DNA from: Paraburkholderia phytofirmans OLGA172
GTDB lineage: Bacteria > Pseudomonadota > Gammaproteobacteria > Burkholderiales > Burkholderiaceae
NCBI RefSeq assembly: GCF_001634365.1
Contig: NZ_CP014578.1
Location: forward strand, 2,294,001-2,358,000
Length of the DNA stretch: 64,000 nucleotides
Reading direction: 5' to 3'
The position numbers were made by a program, and so were the translations under genes. Of this stretch, positions 25,944-35,477 are shown in pieces; the stretch's first letter is position 1, and every line of letters begins with the position of its first letter. The notes under the pieces were generated by a model. That model did not search any database. It was not told the DNA's origin and saw nothing but the letters and a program-made list of their open reading frames with translations.

Positions 25944-26258
25944 ATGGGCAAACATCGTACCCCGTACCCGGCGGAATTCCGGGCGCAAATGGTTGAGCTG
26001 GTGAAGGCTGGACGCATGCCGGAGGAGCTGGAAAAGGAGTTCGAGCCGACCGCGCAGACCATCTACAACTGGGTCGCGCAGGCGGGTCGCGATGCGGGCG
26101 TGCGTCATGACGGGCTGACCACGGCCGAGCGGCAGGAGCTGACCAGGCTGCGTCGTGAGAACCGGCAGTTGAAGATGGAGCGCGACATACTCTCTCACGC
26201 AGCGGCCTGGTTTGCCCGGGAGACGGGAGCCGTATCGCCGAAGGATACGGATTCATGA
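25944..26258 (+). CDS. IS3-family OrfA, 104 aa
   Basis: Helix-turn-helix protein of IS3 elements: YPAEFRAQMVELVKAGRMPE, TAQTIYNWVAQAGRD, then the leucine-zipper segment (ELTRLRRENRQLKMERDILS). The stop overlaps the orfB ATG (ATGA at 26255-26258). Normally a frameshift product OrfAB is the transposase; here orfB is broken, so the protein alone could at most act as a repressor. Confidence 0.9.
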   Translation: MGKHRTPYPAEFRAQMVELVKAGRMPEELEKEFEPTAQTIYNWVAQAGRDAGVRHDGLTTAERQELTRLRRENRQLKMERDILSHAAAWFARETGAVSPKDTDS

Positions 26259-26765
26259 GAGCGAACCAGGCCCGCTGGCCCATCGCCACGATGGCGCGGC
26301 TGCTCAGGGTCTCGACGAGCGGCTATTACGGGTGGCTGGCAAGAGGGCAATCGGCACATGCACGCAGTGACGCGCGGCTGCTGGCACGCATCCGCACCCT
26401 GCATGCAAGCTCGCGTGGCACATACGGGGCGCCACGTATTCATGTGCAGCTCGGGCGTGATGGGGTGCATGTGGGACGCAAACGGGTGGCGCGTCTGATG
26501 CGTGTGGCTGGTCTGCGCGGGGCCAGCCGGCGGCGCTGGAAGCACACCACCCACCCGCGGGCGGGCGCGCGGCGGGCGCGCGGCGCGCCCCCGATCTGGT
26601 GCGCCGCCACTTCAGCGCCGCCGCGCCGAACGTGCTGTGGGTGGCTGATGCCACGTACATTCCGACCGGCGAAGGGTTTCTGTATCTGGCCGTCGTGCTG
26701 GATGTATTCAGCCGGCGTATCGTGGGCTGGGCAATGTCGAACCATCTGTACACCGAACTGATGGC

Positions 26766-28211
26766 GGATTCAACCGGTCGTCGCAACACTAGATTGTTGA
26801 ACAGATTTTAGATACTCGTCCAGAGCTTCGGCAGGTGTCTTCCAGCCAAGCGTTTTCCGGGGTCTGGTATTCAGTGCATTGGCGACGGCCTGGATCTCTC
26901 GAGCGCTCCACCTGGATAGGTCTGTGCCCTTTGGAAAGTATTGTCGCAGAAGGCCGTTCGTGTTCTCGTTCGTGCCACGCTGCCATGGACTGTGCGGGTC
27001 GGCGAAGAATACCTTTACGCCGGACTCGACGGTGAAGCGGGCGTGATCGGATAGTTCCTTGCCACGATCCCAGGTCAATGACCGCCACAACTGGGCAGGC
27101 ATGTCAGTCACGGTCTTCTTGAGCGCATTGGCCATCGTGACAGCTCCGTAGCCAGCCAGCGCGGGGCCGTTCTTCGTGCGGGGAGTCAACCCATAGCCTT
27201 TCTCCCGAGGCAGGTGCACGAGCATGGTAAAACGGCTTGATCTCTCCACCAGCGTCCCAATAGCAGATCGGTTCAGGCCGATGATCAGGTCCCCCTCCCA
27301 ATGCCCTGGCACGGCACGATCCTGCACTTCTGCAGGCCGGCTAGAGATCATCACATCCTCGCTAACGTGCGCCCAGGCCTTGGCTTGTGCCCTGGCCCTC
27401 GGTACGCGCAACGCCCGCCCTGTGCGAAGACAGCTGACCAGCTCGCGCTTGAGGGCACCTCGGCTCTGGATATAGAGAGCCTGATAAATCGCTTCGTGAG
27501 AGATGCGCATAGATTCGTCATCCGGGAAGTCGAACTGCAGCCGTTTGGAAATCTGTTCGGGCGACCAGCCATTAACCCATTTACGGTCACCGCGATGCGG
27601 CTTGTTTCTCCCTTTGAACGGTGCCTGCCGAGGCCCAGCAATTGCACGGCCATCAGCATCGCTAACCTTGCCCTCCAAACGGTCTTGCACGTAGTGGTGC
27701 AGCCGTGGGTTAGTCACCAGTTTCGACGGTTTGGGTCTTTTGGCAACCAGTTCGGCCTTCCACTGCGCAACCGACGCCCGATACTCAAGCTGGCCGCTAC
27801 GAGTTGCAGCGTTACGTGTCAGTTCCCGGGAGACCGTTGACGGGCTGCGTCCGATACGGCGAGCGATCTCGCGTACTCCGACGCCTTGGAACGAAAGTAA
27901 TCCAATCTCTTCTCGCTCCGCGAACGACAGGTACCTCCCGGACAAGGGGTTCGACATGAAAAGTGGCATGCCGCCATTATGACGAAACCAGCGAGTGCCT
28001 ACCGCCTGCGATACGCCAACCGCCTCTGCAGCCTTCTCACTTGTAATGCCTGTCGCGATTTGCTCCCAAAATCGCCGCTCAATCTCACGCCGATGCGACG
28101 GCGCACCTGGCGAGCGCATCGCTGCTCGCCCTGTCAACTTATACATCCACCCCGCTGGTCGTCCCATAAACACCTCCTCGATTAAAGGTGTTGCGACGAC
28201 CGGTTGAATCC
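26766..28211 (-). mobile_element. IS30-family element nested in IS3 orfB (about 1446 bp)
   Basis: 24-bp inverted repeats starting GGATTCAACCGGTCG lie at 26766-26789 and 28188-28211. They are nearly the same as the ends of the other IS30 at 42923-44142, although the transposases differ. One intact transposase on the minus strand. Confidence 0.9.
26770..28167 (-). CDS. IS30-family transposase, 465 aa
   Basis: DDE transposase. N-terminal helix-turn-helix (RRFWEQIATGITSEKAAEAV, then YLSFAEREEIGLLSFQGVGV, REIARRIGRSPSTVSRELTR) and catalytic core (HWEGDLIIGLN with D, LTWDRGKELSDHARF with D, HSPWQRGTNENTNGLLRQYF with E). The last codons (ATTG) are encoded within the terminal repeat. I use the ATG at 28167, 5 bases after GGAGGTGTTT, not the GTG two codons upstream. 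Longer than the other IS30 transposase and from a different subgroup. Confidence 0.93.
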   Translation of the reverse strand: MGRPAGWMYKLTGRAAMRSPGAPSHRREIERRFWEQIATGITSEKAAEAVGVSQAVGTRWFRHNGGMPLFMSNPLSGRYLSFAEREEIGLLSFQGVGVREIARRIGRSPSTVSRELTRNAATRSGQLEYRASVAQWKAELVAKRPKPSKLVTNPRLHHYVQDRLEGKVSDADGRAIAGPRQAPFKGRNKPHRGDRKWVNGWSPEQISKRLQFDFPDDESMRISHEAIYQALYIQSRGALKRELVSCLRTGRALRVPRARAQAKAWAHVSEDVMISSRPAEVQDRAVPGHWEGDLIIGLNRSAIGTLVERSSRFTMLVHLPREKGYGLTPRTKNGPALAGYGAVTMANALKKTVTDMPAQLWRSLTWDRGKELSDHARFTVESGVKVFFADPHSPWQRGTNENTNGLLRQYFPKGTDLSRWSAREIQAVANALNTRPRKTLGWKTPAEALDEYLKSVQQSSVATTG

Positions 28212-28585
28212 GGCGGCACCGCGGGCGATGCCTATGACAACGCGATGTGCGAGTCGTTCTTCGGCACGCTCGAAGCCGAGCTGCTCATGCGCGAACACTT
28301 CGATACGCATGAGCAGGCCAGGCGGCGCATCTTCTCATTCCTGGAGGGTTGGTACAACATCGGTCGCCTGCACAGCAGCCTGGGCTACTGCTCGCCGATG
28401 GTATTCGAGCAGCAATACGAAAAAACACAAAATCCATCGCGGCGCGGGTTGCCCACCGCCGGGCAGCGTCGTGGTCGTGATATCCGACCCGCCGCCCGCC
28501 CGTGGACAACCCGCGAAGCAACACCGAATGGAGGACACGTGCCGCTGTAAGACTCAAATGCAAATCTGTCCGTCGAAGCGGGTCA

Positions 28586-29366
28586 ATCTCAGACACCGTT
28601 CCGCCATGCGCTTCGGCGACCGCTTTCACCACGGCAAGACCCACCCCCAGACCGCCGGCACTCGCCGCAATCGTCCGGCTGGATTGAGCGAAGAGGTCGA
28701 AGATATGTGGCAGGAGCGCGCCGGATATGCCCAGACCATTGTCCTTGACGGACACCACAAGGTCCTTCCCGTCTGCGAGCACGTTCACGGCGATGCAACC
28801 TTTTTCCGGCGTGTATTTCACCGCGTTGTGCAGGAGGTTGCTGACGGCCTGTGCGAGACGCACAGAATCGCCTTCAATGCGTAGTGCCCTGTCAGCAATC
28901 TGCACGGTGAGCGTCTGGTCGCGTTTGGCCGCCGCCAGTGCGGCTGCGGCGAGAGGGCCGGCCAGAACCGCAACAACTTCGACGGGGGCCTTGCTCACAC
29001 GAAGCGCGCCACGGTCGATCCGCGTGGCATCCATCAAGTCCTCAGCAAGCCGGCTGATCTGGGTGATCTGCGGTCGAGCATGTCGATCGACCGTAACACC
29101 TCCGGGCGATCCGCCGACGCCCTGCGGATGAGGTGGATGGCGAGTTGCATCGGCGTCAACGGTCCACGAAGCTCGTGCGCCACCATCGCAAGAATTTCGT
29201 CCTTGCGTCGTAGCGCATCGAAACGATGGGCGGCCGACTGAGAATGACTGGAAAAAGCGGTGGAGGCTCGTTGCTGCGGTTGTTCCATCATTTCATCGTT
29301 CACGTCTGCGTGGTACGCGTCGGGCGTGCCAACAGACCACCGGAAAGACACTGGATGAGATGACAT
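28586..29366 (-). pseudogene. N-terminal and core part of a histidine kinase, frameshifted and split by IS3
   Basis: Reads [20 protein letters not shown] at the start, the phospho-accepting His in [20 protein letters not shown], then a one-base loss near 29070 shifts the frame to [20 protein letters not shown]. The N-box (NLLHNAVKYTPEKG), G1 (VKDNGLGIS) and G2 (GGLGVGLAVVK) follow in the new frame. Homology ends at HGGTVSEI where the IS3 element begins; the tail is at 25797-25896. A copy of its first 35 codons is at 48641-48763. Doubly broken, so no working kinase. Confidence 0.85.
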
Positions 29367-29428
29367 GTTGAGCCTCATTTTTTGACACGCGGATCGCGAC
29401 CAGCGGCCGATGCACGCTACGGCATCCG

Positions 29429-29466
29429 GCGCCCTGCCACAGCAACGGCTTGCTGTGGCAGGGCGC
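29429..29466. repeat. Perfect 17-bp hairpin
   Basis: GCGCCCTGCCACAGCAA (29429-29445), loop CGGC, exact complement (29450-29466). Followed by TTTACC on the plus strand. It lies between copy D and the kinase start, so it would be in the leader of the kinase transcript; alternatively it is a terminator of an older gene. Confidence 0.7.
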
Positions 29467-29517
29467 TTTACCGACTATTCGTGAATACCTGCCTCGTGAG
29501 AGCAACCCGAAAATCGC

Positions 29518-29585
29518 TGGTGCGCGCAGGGTGGACTTGCACGTTCTCACGGCTGACGAGGTACGTCTGTACGGTAGCGGTCAAC
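29518..29585 (-). repeat. Recurring intergenic element, copy D
   Basis: On the minus strand: GCTACCGTACAGAC inside 29565-29585, 14 bp, GTGAGAAC (29543-29550), 13 bp, CTGCGCGCACCA (29518-29529). Points at the broken kinase gene. Confidence 0.75.
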
Positions 29586-30126
29586 GACTTCGCCCCCCGC
29601 AGACCGCAATAAATCTGCCACGATTGCGACAGCAAACTGTCACCTCAAGCGACGCGACGTTCCGGTGGCACTCATGCCTTGCCGGACAAGCGTTTGAGCA
29701 GCGCGAAGCAAATTTATCACCGGCCGCGTCAGTACGGGGCGTCGTCTGATGGTCTATTCGGCAGCAAGCCGGCCAATCCCGGTCTCTGAAGAACGCTGCC
29801 CCGAAAGCTGTCGCTCATAGACGCTATTGCCCACGAGCGGACGGTCAATGTTCGCAACTTTAGCGGTGTCATACACCGTCGTGCGCTCGTGACAAAATCA
29901 ACGCCAGGAACATTTTTGTGTACCGCCTGCATCCACCGATTCGCTCGGCCCGTAAAGGTTTTTGAGGACTTGCCTCTTCTCTGTGATGTTTTTTGTTCTT
30001 CGTTGAAGGACGGCCTGTCTTCGTGCTGCGATTCGCGCTGCCGCATCGCTGAAGGCGTTCTGTTGCCTCCGCGCATGTGACGCGAGTTTTGCGGTATTCC
30101 CTGCGAACTTTATGAGGAGCATGGCC

Positions 30127-31107
30127 ATGCCTGATACTAAAGCTGATTCAGCAGCGCTCATCGATGTGTTCGACCGTCGCGTCGAGCGGCGCCTGAAGCG
30201 CAGGCAGTTTTTCCGGAATGCCGGTGGACTGGGCCTCGGTCTTGTCGGCGGCACCCTCATCAGCGCATGCGGTGGTGGCTCAGGAGTCTCCGCTTCGGCC
30301 AGCCCCAGCGCGCCGACCGATGACGAGATCCTGAACTTCGCCCTTAACCTTGAATACCTCGAAGCCCAGTTCTACACCTATGCGACCACCGGCAGCGGGT
30401 TGCCCGCCAGTATGCTCACTGGCGTCGGCACGCAAGGCGCCGTGATCGCCGGAGCGCAGGTTCCGTTCCAGGATCCGTTGGTGCAGGCGTACGCAAACGA
30501 GATCGCCAATGACGAGCGCGAGCACGTCGCGTTCCTGCGCAGCGCGCTAGGTTCGGCCGCCGTTGCACAACCCGCCATCGATATCAGTGGCACCAATCCG
30601 AATGGCGCGTTCTCCGTTGCGGCGCGTGCAGCGGGTCTCGTCGGCGCGGGCGTCGCGTTCAGTCCATATGCAAACGACAACAATTTTCTGCTGGGCGCGT
30701 TCATCTTCGAGGATGTCGGCGTGACGGCCTACAAGGGAGCTGCGCCGCTGCTTGCCAGCAAGACGTTCCTGTCGGCCGCCGCAGGCATTCTCGCTGCCGA
30801 GGCCTACCACGCGGGCCTTGTGCGAACCACGCTGTACGCGAAAGGCCTCAACACGTCGAGCCTGATCAGTGCGGCCAACGCCATCTCCGCTGCACGCGAC
30901 AGTCTCGACCAGGTCGGCAACGACGACCAGGGTATCAGCGGCAGCACGCCCGGTACGTCCAACATCGTCCCGCTCGACAGCAACGGTCTTGCATTCAGCC
31001 GCAGCTACAACGACGTGCTCAACATCGTGTATCTGACAAGTACCGCCGCGGTCAAGGGCGGCTTCTTCCCGAATGGCGTGAACGGTACGCTCAACATGAG
31101 CGCCTGA
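30127..31107 (+). CDS. Ferritin-like lipoprotein, 326 aa
   Basis: Ferritin-like (pfam Ferritin_2, desiccation-type) protein exported by a twin-arginine-like signal: R-R-Q-F-F-R in the n-region, then GLGLGLVGGTLISAC with a lipobox Cys. The four-helix part holds Glu/His metal-ligand candidates: NLEYLEAQFYTYA, NEIANDEREHVAFLRSAL, FIFEDVGVTAYKGA and AAEAYHAGLVRTTL. Members store or detoxify iron or protect during desiccation. Start: the ATG at 30127, 7 bases after GAGGAG; two nearer ATGs are less well placed. The metal transporter gene follows 120 bp downstream, fitting a shared metal role. Confidence 0.88.
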   Translation: MPDTKADSAALIDVFDRRVERRLKRRQFFRNAGGLGLGLVGGTLISACGGGSGVSASASPSAPTDDEILNFALNLEYLEAQFYTYATTGSGLPASMLTGVGTQGAVIAGAQVPFQDPLVQAYANEIANDEREHVAFLRSALGSAAVAQPAIDISGTNPNGAFSVAARAAGLVGAGVAFSPYANDNNFLLGAFIFEDVGVTAYKGAAPLLASKTFLSAAAGILAAEAYHAGLVRTTLYAKGLNTSSLISAANAISAARDSLDQVGNDDQGISGSTPGTSNIVPLDSNGLAFSRSYNDVLNIVYLTSTAAVKGGFFPNGVNGTLNMSA

Positions 31108-31226
31108 ACGCAACAGCGGCACACCGGCGCGGGGCGCCGTGGCAGTGGCCACGCTCACCCGTTGGCCGGTGGCAGGCGTTCGGCCTGCCGGGGGCCGGGT
31201 CACTCAGACTACGCACAGGGGAAGTC

Positions 31227-32537
31227 ATGAATGAAGCCATGAGTCAGACAATCGTGCCGCAGACGCTTACCGAGCAGACCTGTTTCGATATCCGCGAGGT
31301 CCTTGCAGGCCGACGCCGCGGGCCGCGTGTCATGCTGTCGTTTGTCGGGCCGGCGGTCGTCGCGTCGATTGCGTACGTGGACCCAGGTAACTTCGCGACC
31401 AACATCCAGGCCGGCGCCGGCTACGGCTATGCGCTGCTGTGGGTGGTGGCCATCGCCAACGTCGTGGCGATGCTGTTCCAGTCGTTGTCGGCCAAACTCG
31501 GTCTCGTGACAGGACGCAATCTCGCCGAACTATGCCGCGAGTCGTTACCGGGGCCGTGGGTCATCGTGATGTGGCTGGCCAGCGAAATCGCCGCGATGGC
31601 GACCGATCTCGCGGAATTCGTGGGTGGGGCGATCGGCGTGTCATTACTGCTGCATCTGCCAATGATGGCCAGCATGCTGGTCACCGCCGCCGTCACGTAT
31701 GCGCTGCTGCAGTTCGAGAGAAAGGGCTTCCGGCCACTGGAGCTGCTCATTGTCGCGCTGGTCGGCGTAATTGGCCTTTCGTATCTGGCCGAACTGTTGA
31801 TCGCACCGGTTCAGTGGCCGGCGGTGTTGCTACATACCTTTACGCCGAGCATGCCGGACCGCAATGCATTGACCATTTCAGTCGGCATCGTCGGCGCGAC
31901 CGTGATGCCGCATGTCCTCTTCCTGCATTCGGGCCTTATGCAGAATCGTGTGACGCCGCACAACGAGCGCGAGCGCTCGAAGCTGCTCGCATTCTCGAAC
32001 ATCGAAGTGGTGGTTGCGCTGGGCGTGGCGGGTCTGATCAATATGGCCATGGTGATCATGGCGTCCAGCGCTTTCCACCAGGTACGCCCGGAGATCGCCA
32101 GCATCGAGACTGCATGGCACACGCTAACTCCGCTGCTTGGCAGCGCTGCGGCAGGTTTGTTCCTCGCCGCGCTAATCGCGTCCGGCATCTCGAGTTCGGT
32201 GGTCGGCACGATGGCTGGGCAGATGATCATGCAGGGGTTCGTCGGTTTTCGCATTCCGGTATGGTTGCGGCGGCTTGTCACGATGGTGCCGGCGTTCGTC
32301 GTGGTGGCGTGGGGTGTCGATGCGACCAGTGCGCTGGTATTGAGTCAGGTCGTGATGAGCATCGCGTTGCCGGTACCAATGGTCGCGCTGGTGTGGTTCA
32401 CGTCACGCAGCGCGCTGATGGGACGCTACCGCAACAGCCGCCTGACGACAGTCGCGGCAGTTGCGGGCACCGTAGCAGTGTTGATTCTGAATCTGATTCT
32501 GCTACTACAGATCGCGGGCATTTCCGGTTGGATTTGA
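31227..32537 (+). CDS. mntH: Canonical Nramp divalent-metal transporter MntH, 436 aa
   Basis: Proton-coupled Mn/Fe importer. Helix 1 has YVDPGNFATN (D-P-G-N at 52-55) and helix 6 has GATVMPHVLFLHSGLMQNR (M-P-H), the full metal site. Length is typical. CAGGGGAAG precedes the ATG. It lies 120 bp after the ferritin-like gene on the same strand, so import and storage may be linked. No MntR-type or riboswitch element is evident upstream. A non-canonical relative is at 16908-18194. Confidence 0.95.
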   Translation: MNEAMSQTIVPQTLTEQTCFDIREVLAGRRRGPRVMLSFVGPAVVASIAYVDPGNFATNIQAGAGYGYALLWVVAIANVVAMLFQSLSAKLGLVTGRNLAELCRESLPGPWVIVMWLASEIAAMATDLAEFVGGAIGVSLLLHLPMMASMLVTAAVTYALLQFERKGFRPLELLIVALVGVIGLSYLAELLIAPVQWPAVLLHTFTPSMPDRNALTISVGIVGATVMPHVLFLHSGLMQNRVTPHNERERSKLLAFSNIEVVVALGVAGLINMAMVIMASSAFHQVRPEIASIETAWHTLTPLLGSAAAGLFLAALIASGISSSVVGTMAGQMIMQGFVGFRIPVWLRRLVTMVPAFVVVAWGVDATSALVLSQVVMSIALPVPMVALVWFTSRSALMGRYRNSRLTTVAAVAGTVAVLILNLILLLQIAGISGWI

Positions 32538-32757
32538 GACGCGCTTGCGCCCGAATGTTCTCGAATGGCCGACCGTCTGCGGCCGCCCTGAACGTCCGGT
32601 CCCGCCCGATTGACGAGGTCCGCGAAGGTCGGCTTCGCACTCGCACGACTGGCTGCAACGGTCGGCAAGAGGCGGTCTCACAGGGCAAGGCACGCACGGC
32701 CTCCCGGTTCCGTTGCGATAAGCGTGTCTTCTCCAATCAATTCGAAAGCAGGCACGC

Positions 32758-33427
32758 TTACTTTTTGTTAGACAACCACTTCGGCCTACCGTGACGTCCG
32801 ACCGTGCAGGTGGTCGCACACAATAACTCGAGCGCTACTACACGGGCTGCCAGAAAGTTGAGCCAAGCGATCTCGGACGCTAACTGGATGAAACCGTTTG
32901 TAAGATGACGCAACGGGCCGGAGAGCGCATAAGTGAACTGGACTATCAGCGTTGCCACTGGCAGCACCGCGCGCCAATGTTCGACAATTGCGCGGGATTC
33001 GGCATAAGGCAAGGAACGCAGCGGCACACCGGAAACAACGCCATCAATCGGCGTGTCTGCCGGCAAAAAAGTCGCCAAGGGTACCGGCGTCACCCTGAAT
33101 AATTCTGAGTCGAGGGAATCTGGACCGCAGATGTGTGACCAGAGCGGCAGAACGCTCGATGATAAGCAGACGATCTGCCTGGATGCCGTGGTCAAGCAAT
33201 GCCTGAATTACCGCGCCGGTGCCTGCGCCAAGCTCCACAACGAGCCCTGTACCTTTGACCGGGACCATCCGCGCTATGCGTTTTGCCAGGTTTCTTGAGC
33301 TTGGAAATACTGCCCCGGCAGACGAGGGGTGCCATAGGACTTCATTAAGAAAAAGCAGTAGCGGGGGCGCAGAACTTGAACGAGCTAGATTTCTCATCTT
33401 GATCCGCACTGATCCGAACCGGTTCAT
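32758..33427 (-). pseudogene. Phospholipid N-methyltransferase-like protein, frameshifted at A6
   Basis: Class I SAM-dependent methyltransferase of the PmtA/phospholipid type. The first part (PSSAGAVFPSSRNLAKRIAR, VVELGAGTGAVIQALLDHGI with the SAM-binding G-x-G-x-G, LRIIQGDAGTLGDF) ends at a homopolymer, 33065-33070. The homologous frame then continues as DTPIDGVVSGVPLRSLPYAE to the end near 32758. One base less in the run joins the two into a normal enzyme of about 200 residues. Either inactivated or a base-calling error. Confidence 0.8.
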
Positions 33428-33684
33428 TTTCGCCCTTTCCCTGTTGATGACGCGTCCCGCTGTTACCGGGCATTTGCGATTCCTGCCTGCTCCGAAAGTT
33501 TGATGCCTGTTTCCGTGCGAAGTATCCACTGGAAGCAGAATGTTGATGGCGCGATTGGCGAACCGTATTCGCGATCTTCTGCCGGACAGCGGCCGGATGC
33601 ATCGACAGAGGGCGAGCGCAGCCCGCCGCATTCGACGTGCTGCGGAGACGCCGCGTCACGTCGCCCCTCTGTTCCGACCGTCGC

Positions 33685-34161
33685 TCAATGCTGGAACGGG
33701 CCGTCTTCAACAGAATCCTGTATCGATTGCCAGTATGGGCGGCGGTTGTAATACTCGTGCACCGACGAACCCCACTGTGCGTCCGCCATCAAGGGCCAAT
33801 GATCCTTGTCAAAGCCAGGCGCGGCTTTGATGCGCTCGGCAGTCATGTCGAGCCGGAAGCACTTCTCATCGGTATCCAGGGTCAGCGCACTCCACGGGAT
33901 CGCATGCAGCGTGTCTCCCATGCCAAGAAAACCCCCGTTCGACAATACGGCATACGCGATACGGCCGCCACGTACGTCGAGCATGATTTCGGAGATTTTG
34001 CCGACGTGTTCGCCATCCGAGGTGACGACCTTGTTGCCGGCGAGCGTGGCTGCCGTCATCACATCGGGACCGGCCCCTTCGCCAACTCCGGTGCCGATGA
34101 TCTTCGCGCCCGCGCTACCTGTCTGAGACTGCGATTGCGTGCCGGGATTAAGTATGGTCAT
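33685..34161 (-). CDS. PRC-barrel domain protein, 158 aa (paralogue of 18542-19012)
   Basis: Very close to the other cytoplasmic PRC-barrel: VVTSDGEHVGKISEIMLD, GRIAYAVLSNGGFLGMG, AIPWSALTLDTDEKCFRLDM, GFDKDHWPLMADAQWGSS. The two differ mainly in the flexible N-terminal lead and last 12 residues. AGGAGAG upstream of ATG. Single gene with its own promoter region. A recent duplication or a pair of alleles from different stress modules. Confidence 0.88.
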   Translation of the reverse strand: MTILNPGTQSQSQTGSAGAKIIGTGVGEGAGPDVMTAATLAGNKVVTSDGEHVGKISEIMLDVRGGRIAYAVLSNGGFLGMGDTLHAIPWSALTLDTDEKCFRLDMTAERIKAAPGFDKDHWPLMADAQWGSSVHEYYNRRPYWQSIQDSVEDGPFQH

Positions 34162-34473
34162 GATTCTCTCCTGAAAAGAACGAACCCTAACTCACGCAAC
34201 TGACATGCCATGGATAGATGCGCGCAAGCTTCGCGCGAGCACCGCTGCGAGCCGATGAGCGGTCGTCGGCGCTCGCGCAGGCAATCCGAGCGGGAACCCA
34301 ATGCAGTCGCGTGCGGGTTGAGCGCGCACAGCGGTCTTACAATTCTTGTAAATTGACGGAGCGCGCGCACTGCTCGCGGGTCGCTGTGGATTTCCCTCAG
34401 CACCCCGTTCTACGACACGACAGGGGGCTCCGGATTCGGAGCAAACTGCCTATTCGCGCTTCGCGCGGTCGGA

Positions 34474-34671
34474 TCAATTGTGCATCTCCCGCACGTACGC
34501 CCGCCCCTTCTCTGTGATCAGACACCCACCATGTGGGGCCGCCGAAATCAGGTCGCACTTTTCCAGTTCGGTCTGGATATCCCATTCAACCATGAGAGGT
34601 TGGTCGCTCGCCGCGCGTTGGCTGAGTTCCAGAAGCGTTTCTTGCGCTTTGGTGCTGAGCTCTTGTGCCAT
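34474..34671 (-). CDS. Hypothetical small protein, 65 aa
   Basis: Starts MAQELSTKAQETLLELSQRA and continues MVEWDIQTELEKCDLISAAP, ITEKGRAYVREMHN. It looks like a winged-helix or helical small regulator (short helices, then a G-C-L-I-T-E-K-G-R wing-like hairpin). GGAAGGAGACGACC precedes the ATG. First of the island of tiny genes; its leader has a TGGAAT box 28 bases before the ATG like the others. Confidence 0.6.
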   Translation of the reverse strand: MAQELSTKAQETLLELSQRAASDQPLMVEWDIQTELEKCDLISAAPHGGCLITEKGRAYVREMHN

Positions 34672-34698
34672 GGTCGTCTCCTTCCAGGTCTTCAGGGA

Positions 34699-34712
34699 AT
34701 TCCAGTATGAAG
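34699..34712 (-). promoter_or_regulatory. Leader box of the 65-aa gene
   Basis: On the minus strand: TTCATAC then TGGAAT, placed 28 bases before the ATG. Related to the TTCATGC-TANNAT boxes of the neighbouring small genes. Confidence 0.4.
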
Positions 34713-34879
34713 CAACGTACGATCCTTTCACCGACGCAATGGCGCGCGCTCGCAGCGGTAAGTCTTCACAGTCGCCCCCGAAACGCTCGGCTAACCATTG
34801 GTCCCGCGTCGGTCTTGCGACGTTGCGGCGCAACCCTGTTTCCTCGCACCACCAAAGCTGCCCACGCCCCGCTGTTCAT

Positions 34880-35390
34880 CTAGGCTCGACCGACACAAAA
34901 CTGCGCGCGTGGATGCGCTGGATCAGCACGACTACCTGTTTCCCTGTCTTTGCCTCCAGCGCGGTCACGTCCGCCTGGGTTTAGACCAGCGTGTCATTGA
35001 GCGACAGGACGATATCGCCAGGCGGGATGCCAGCGCTTGCCGCCGGCCAGTCAACTGCGCCCACCATCAGACCAACGGCCAGGTCGCTCGCGCGCCGCTC
35101 GTCCTCATTCAGCGGATGCAAGCTCAAGCCTAGGCGATCCCCTGAGCCGCCTTCGCTTTTCGAGCTTTGGGGCTTTCCGCGGACGCGCCGACCATGACCG
35201 TGACGGTCATCGGCCTTCGATTGCGGATCAGCCTGAGGGTGGTTTTTGTCCCAGGGGGTAGACCAGCAGCATCCTCGCCGAGTTCGGCCGAGCGATCAAT
35301 CGGCTCGTCGCTGATCCGGATGATCACGTCGCCTGGCTTCACGCCGCTCGCGGCGGCCGTTGTGCCGGGCGCGTGAAGCGCCGGTGGCTA
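34880..35390 (-). pseudogene. Remnant of a DegP/HtrA-type protease (two PDZ domains only)
   Basis: Reading the minus strand: a first PDZ part (PGTTAAASGVKPGDVIIRIS, then GLPPGTKTTLRLIRN), a stop, a frame change, then a second PDZ part (GLSLHPLNEDERRASDLAVG, AASAGIPPGDIVLSLNDTLV, an in-frame stop, VTALEAKTGKQVVVLIQRIH). This is the PDZ1-PDZ2 end of a DegP-type protease. The whole trypsin-like domain is missing. No function left. Confidence 0.75.
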
Positions 35391-35453
35391 ACAGGCACTG
35401 TGAATCAAGTATTTCGCGCGTAGCAACCGGCAACTGTGACACAGCGGACCGAT

Positions 35454-35477
35454 GAAAACGAAAACGAAAACGAAAAA
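35454..35477 (+). repeat. Short GAAAAC tandem repeat
   Basis: Three perfect GAAAAC units then GAAAAAA. A slippage-prone tract with no gene around it. Confidence 0.7.

Larger units (their letters stand above)
26255..28550 (+). pseudogene. IS3-family OrfB, frameshifted, deleted and split by IS30
   Basis: The integrase-like protein begins MRANQARWPIATMARLLRVS and keeps SRGTYGAPRIHVQL. At the C5 run 26588-26592 one extra base shifts the frame; the homologous sequence then continues as RRHFSAAAPNVLWVADATYI (first catalytic D) up to LYTELMAD at 26766. After the IS30 it resumes at 28211 with GGTAGDAYDNAMCESFFGTL (with the catalytic E) to the end near 28550. Roughly 60-80 residues expected between the two halves are missing. 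Not functional. Confidence 0.85.
25897..28585 (+). mobile_element. IS3-family element disrupted by a nested IS30
   Basis: Ends match as inverted repeats beginning TGACCCGC (25897-25904 and 28578-28585), followed by partial similarity including CGGAC. Carries orfA, a broken orfB, and an IS30-family element inside orfB. It interrupts a histidine kinase gene. No direct repeat is visible at the outer flanks (AGT against ATC), so the junctions have changed or the duplication was lost. Confidence 0.85.
29379..30126. other. Long intergenic stretch with hairpin and copy D
   Basis: Between the broken kinase and the ferritin-like gene. It holds the 17-bp hairpin (29429-29466) and copy D of the recurring element (29518-29585). 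The remainder (29586-30100) shows no supportable gene. Confidence 0.5.

Noticed and set aside
31439..32794. A 451-codon open frame overlapping mntH on the same strand
   Set aside because: It is the +2 shadow of mntH, whose frame has full Nramp motifs. The product is Arg/His-rich low-complexity sequence typical of a shifted GC-rich frame.
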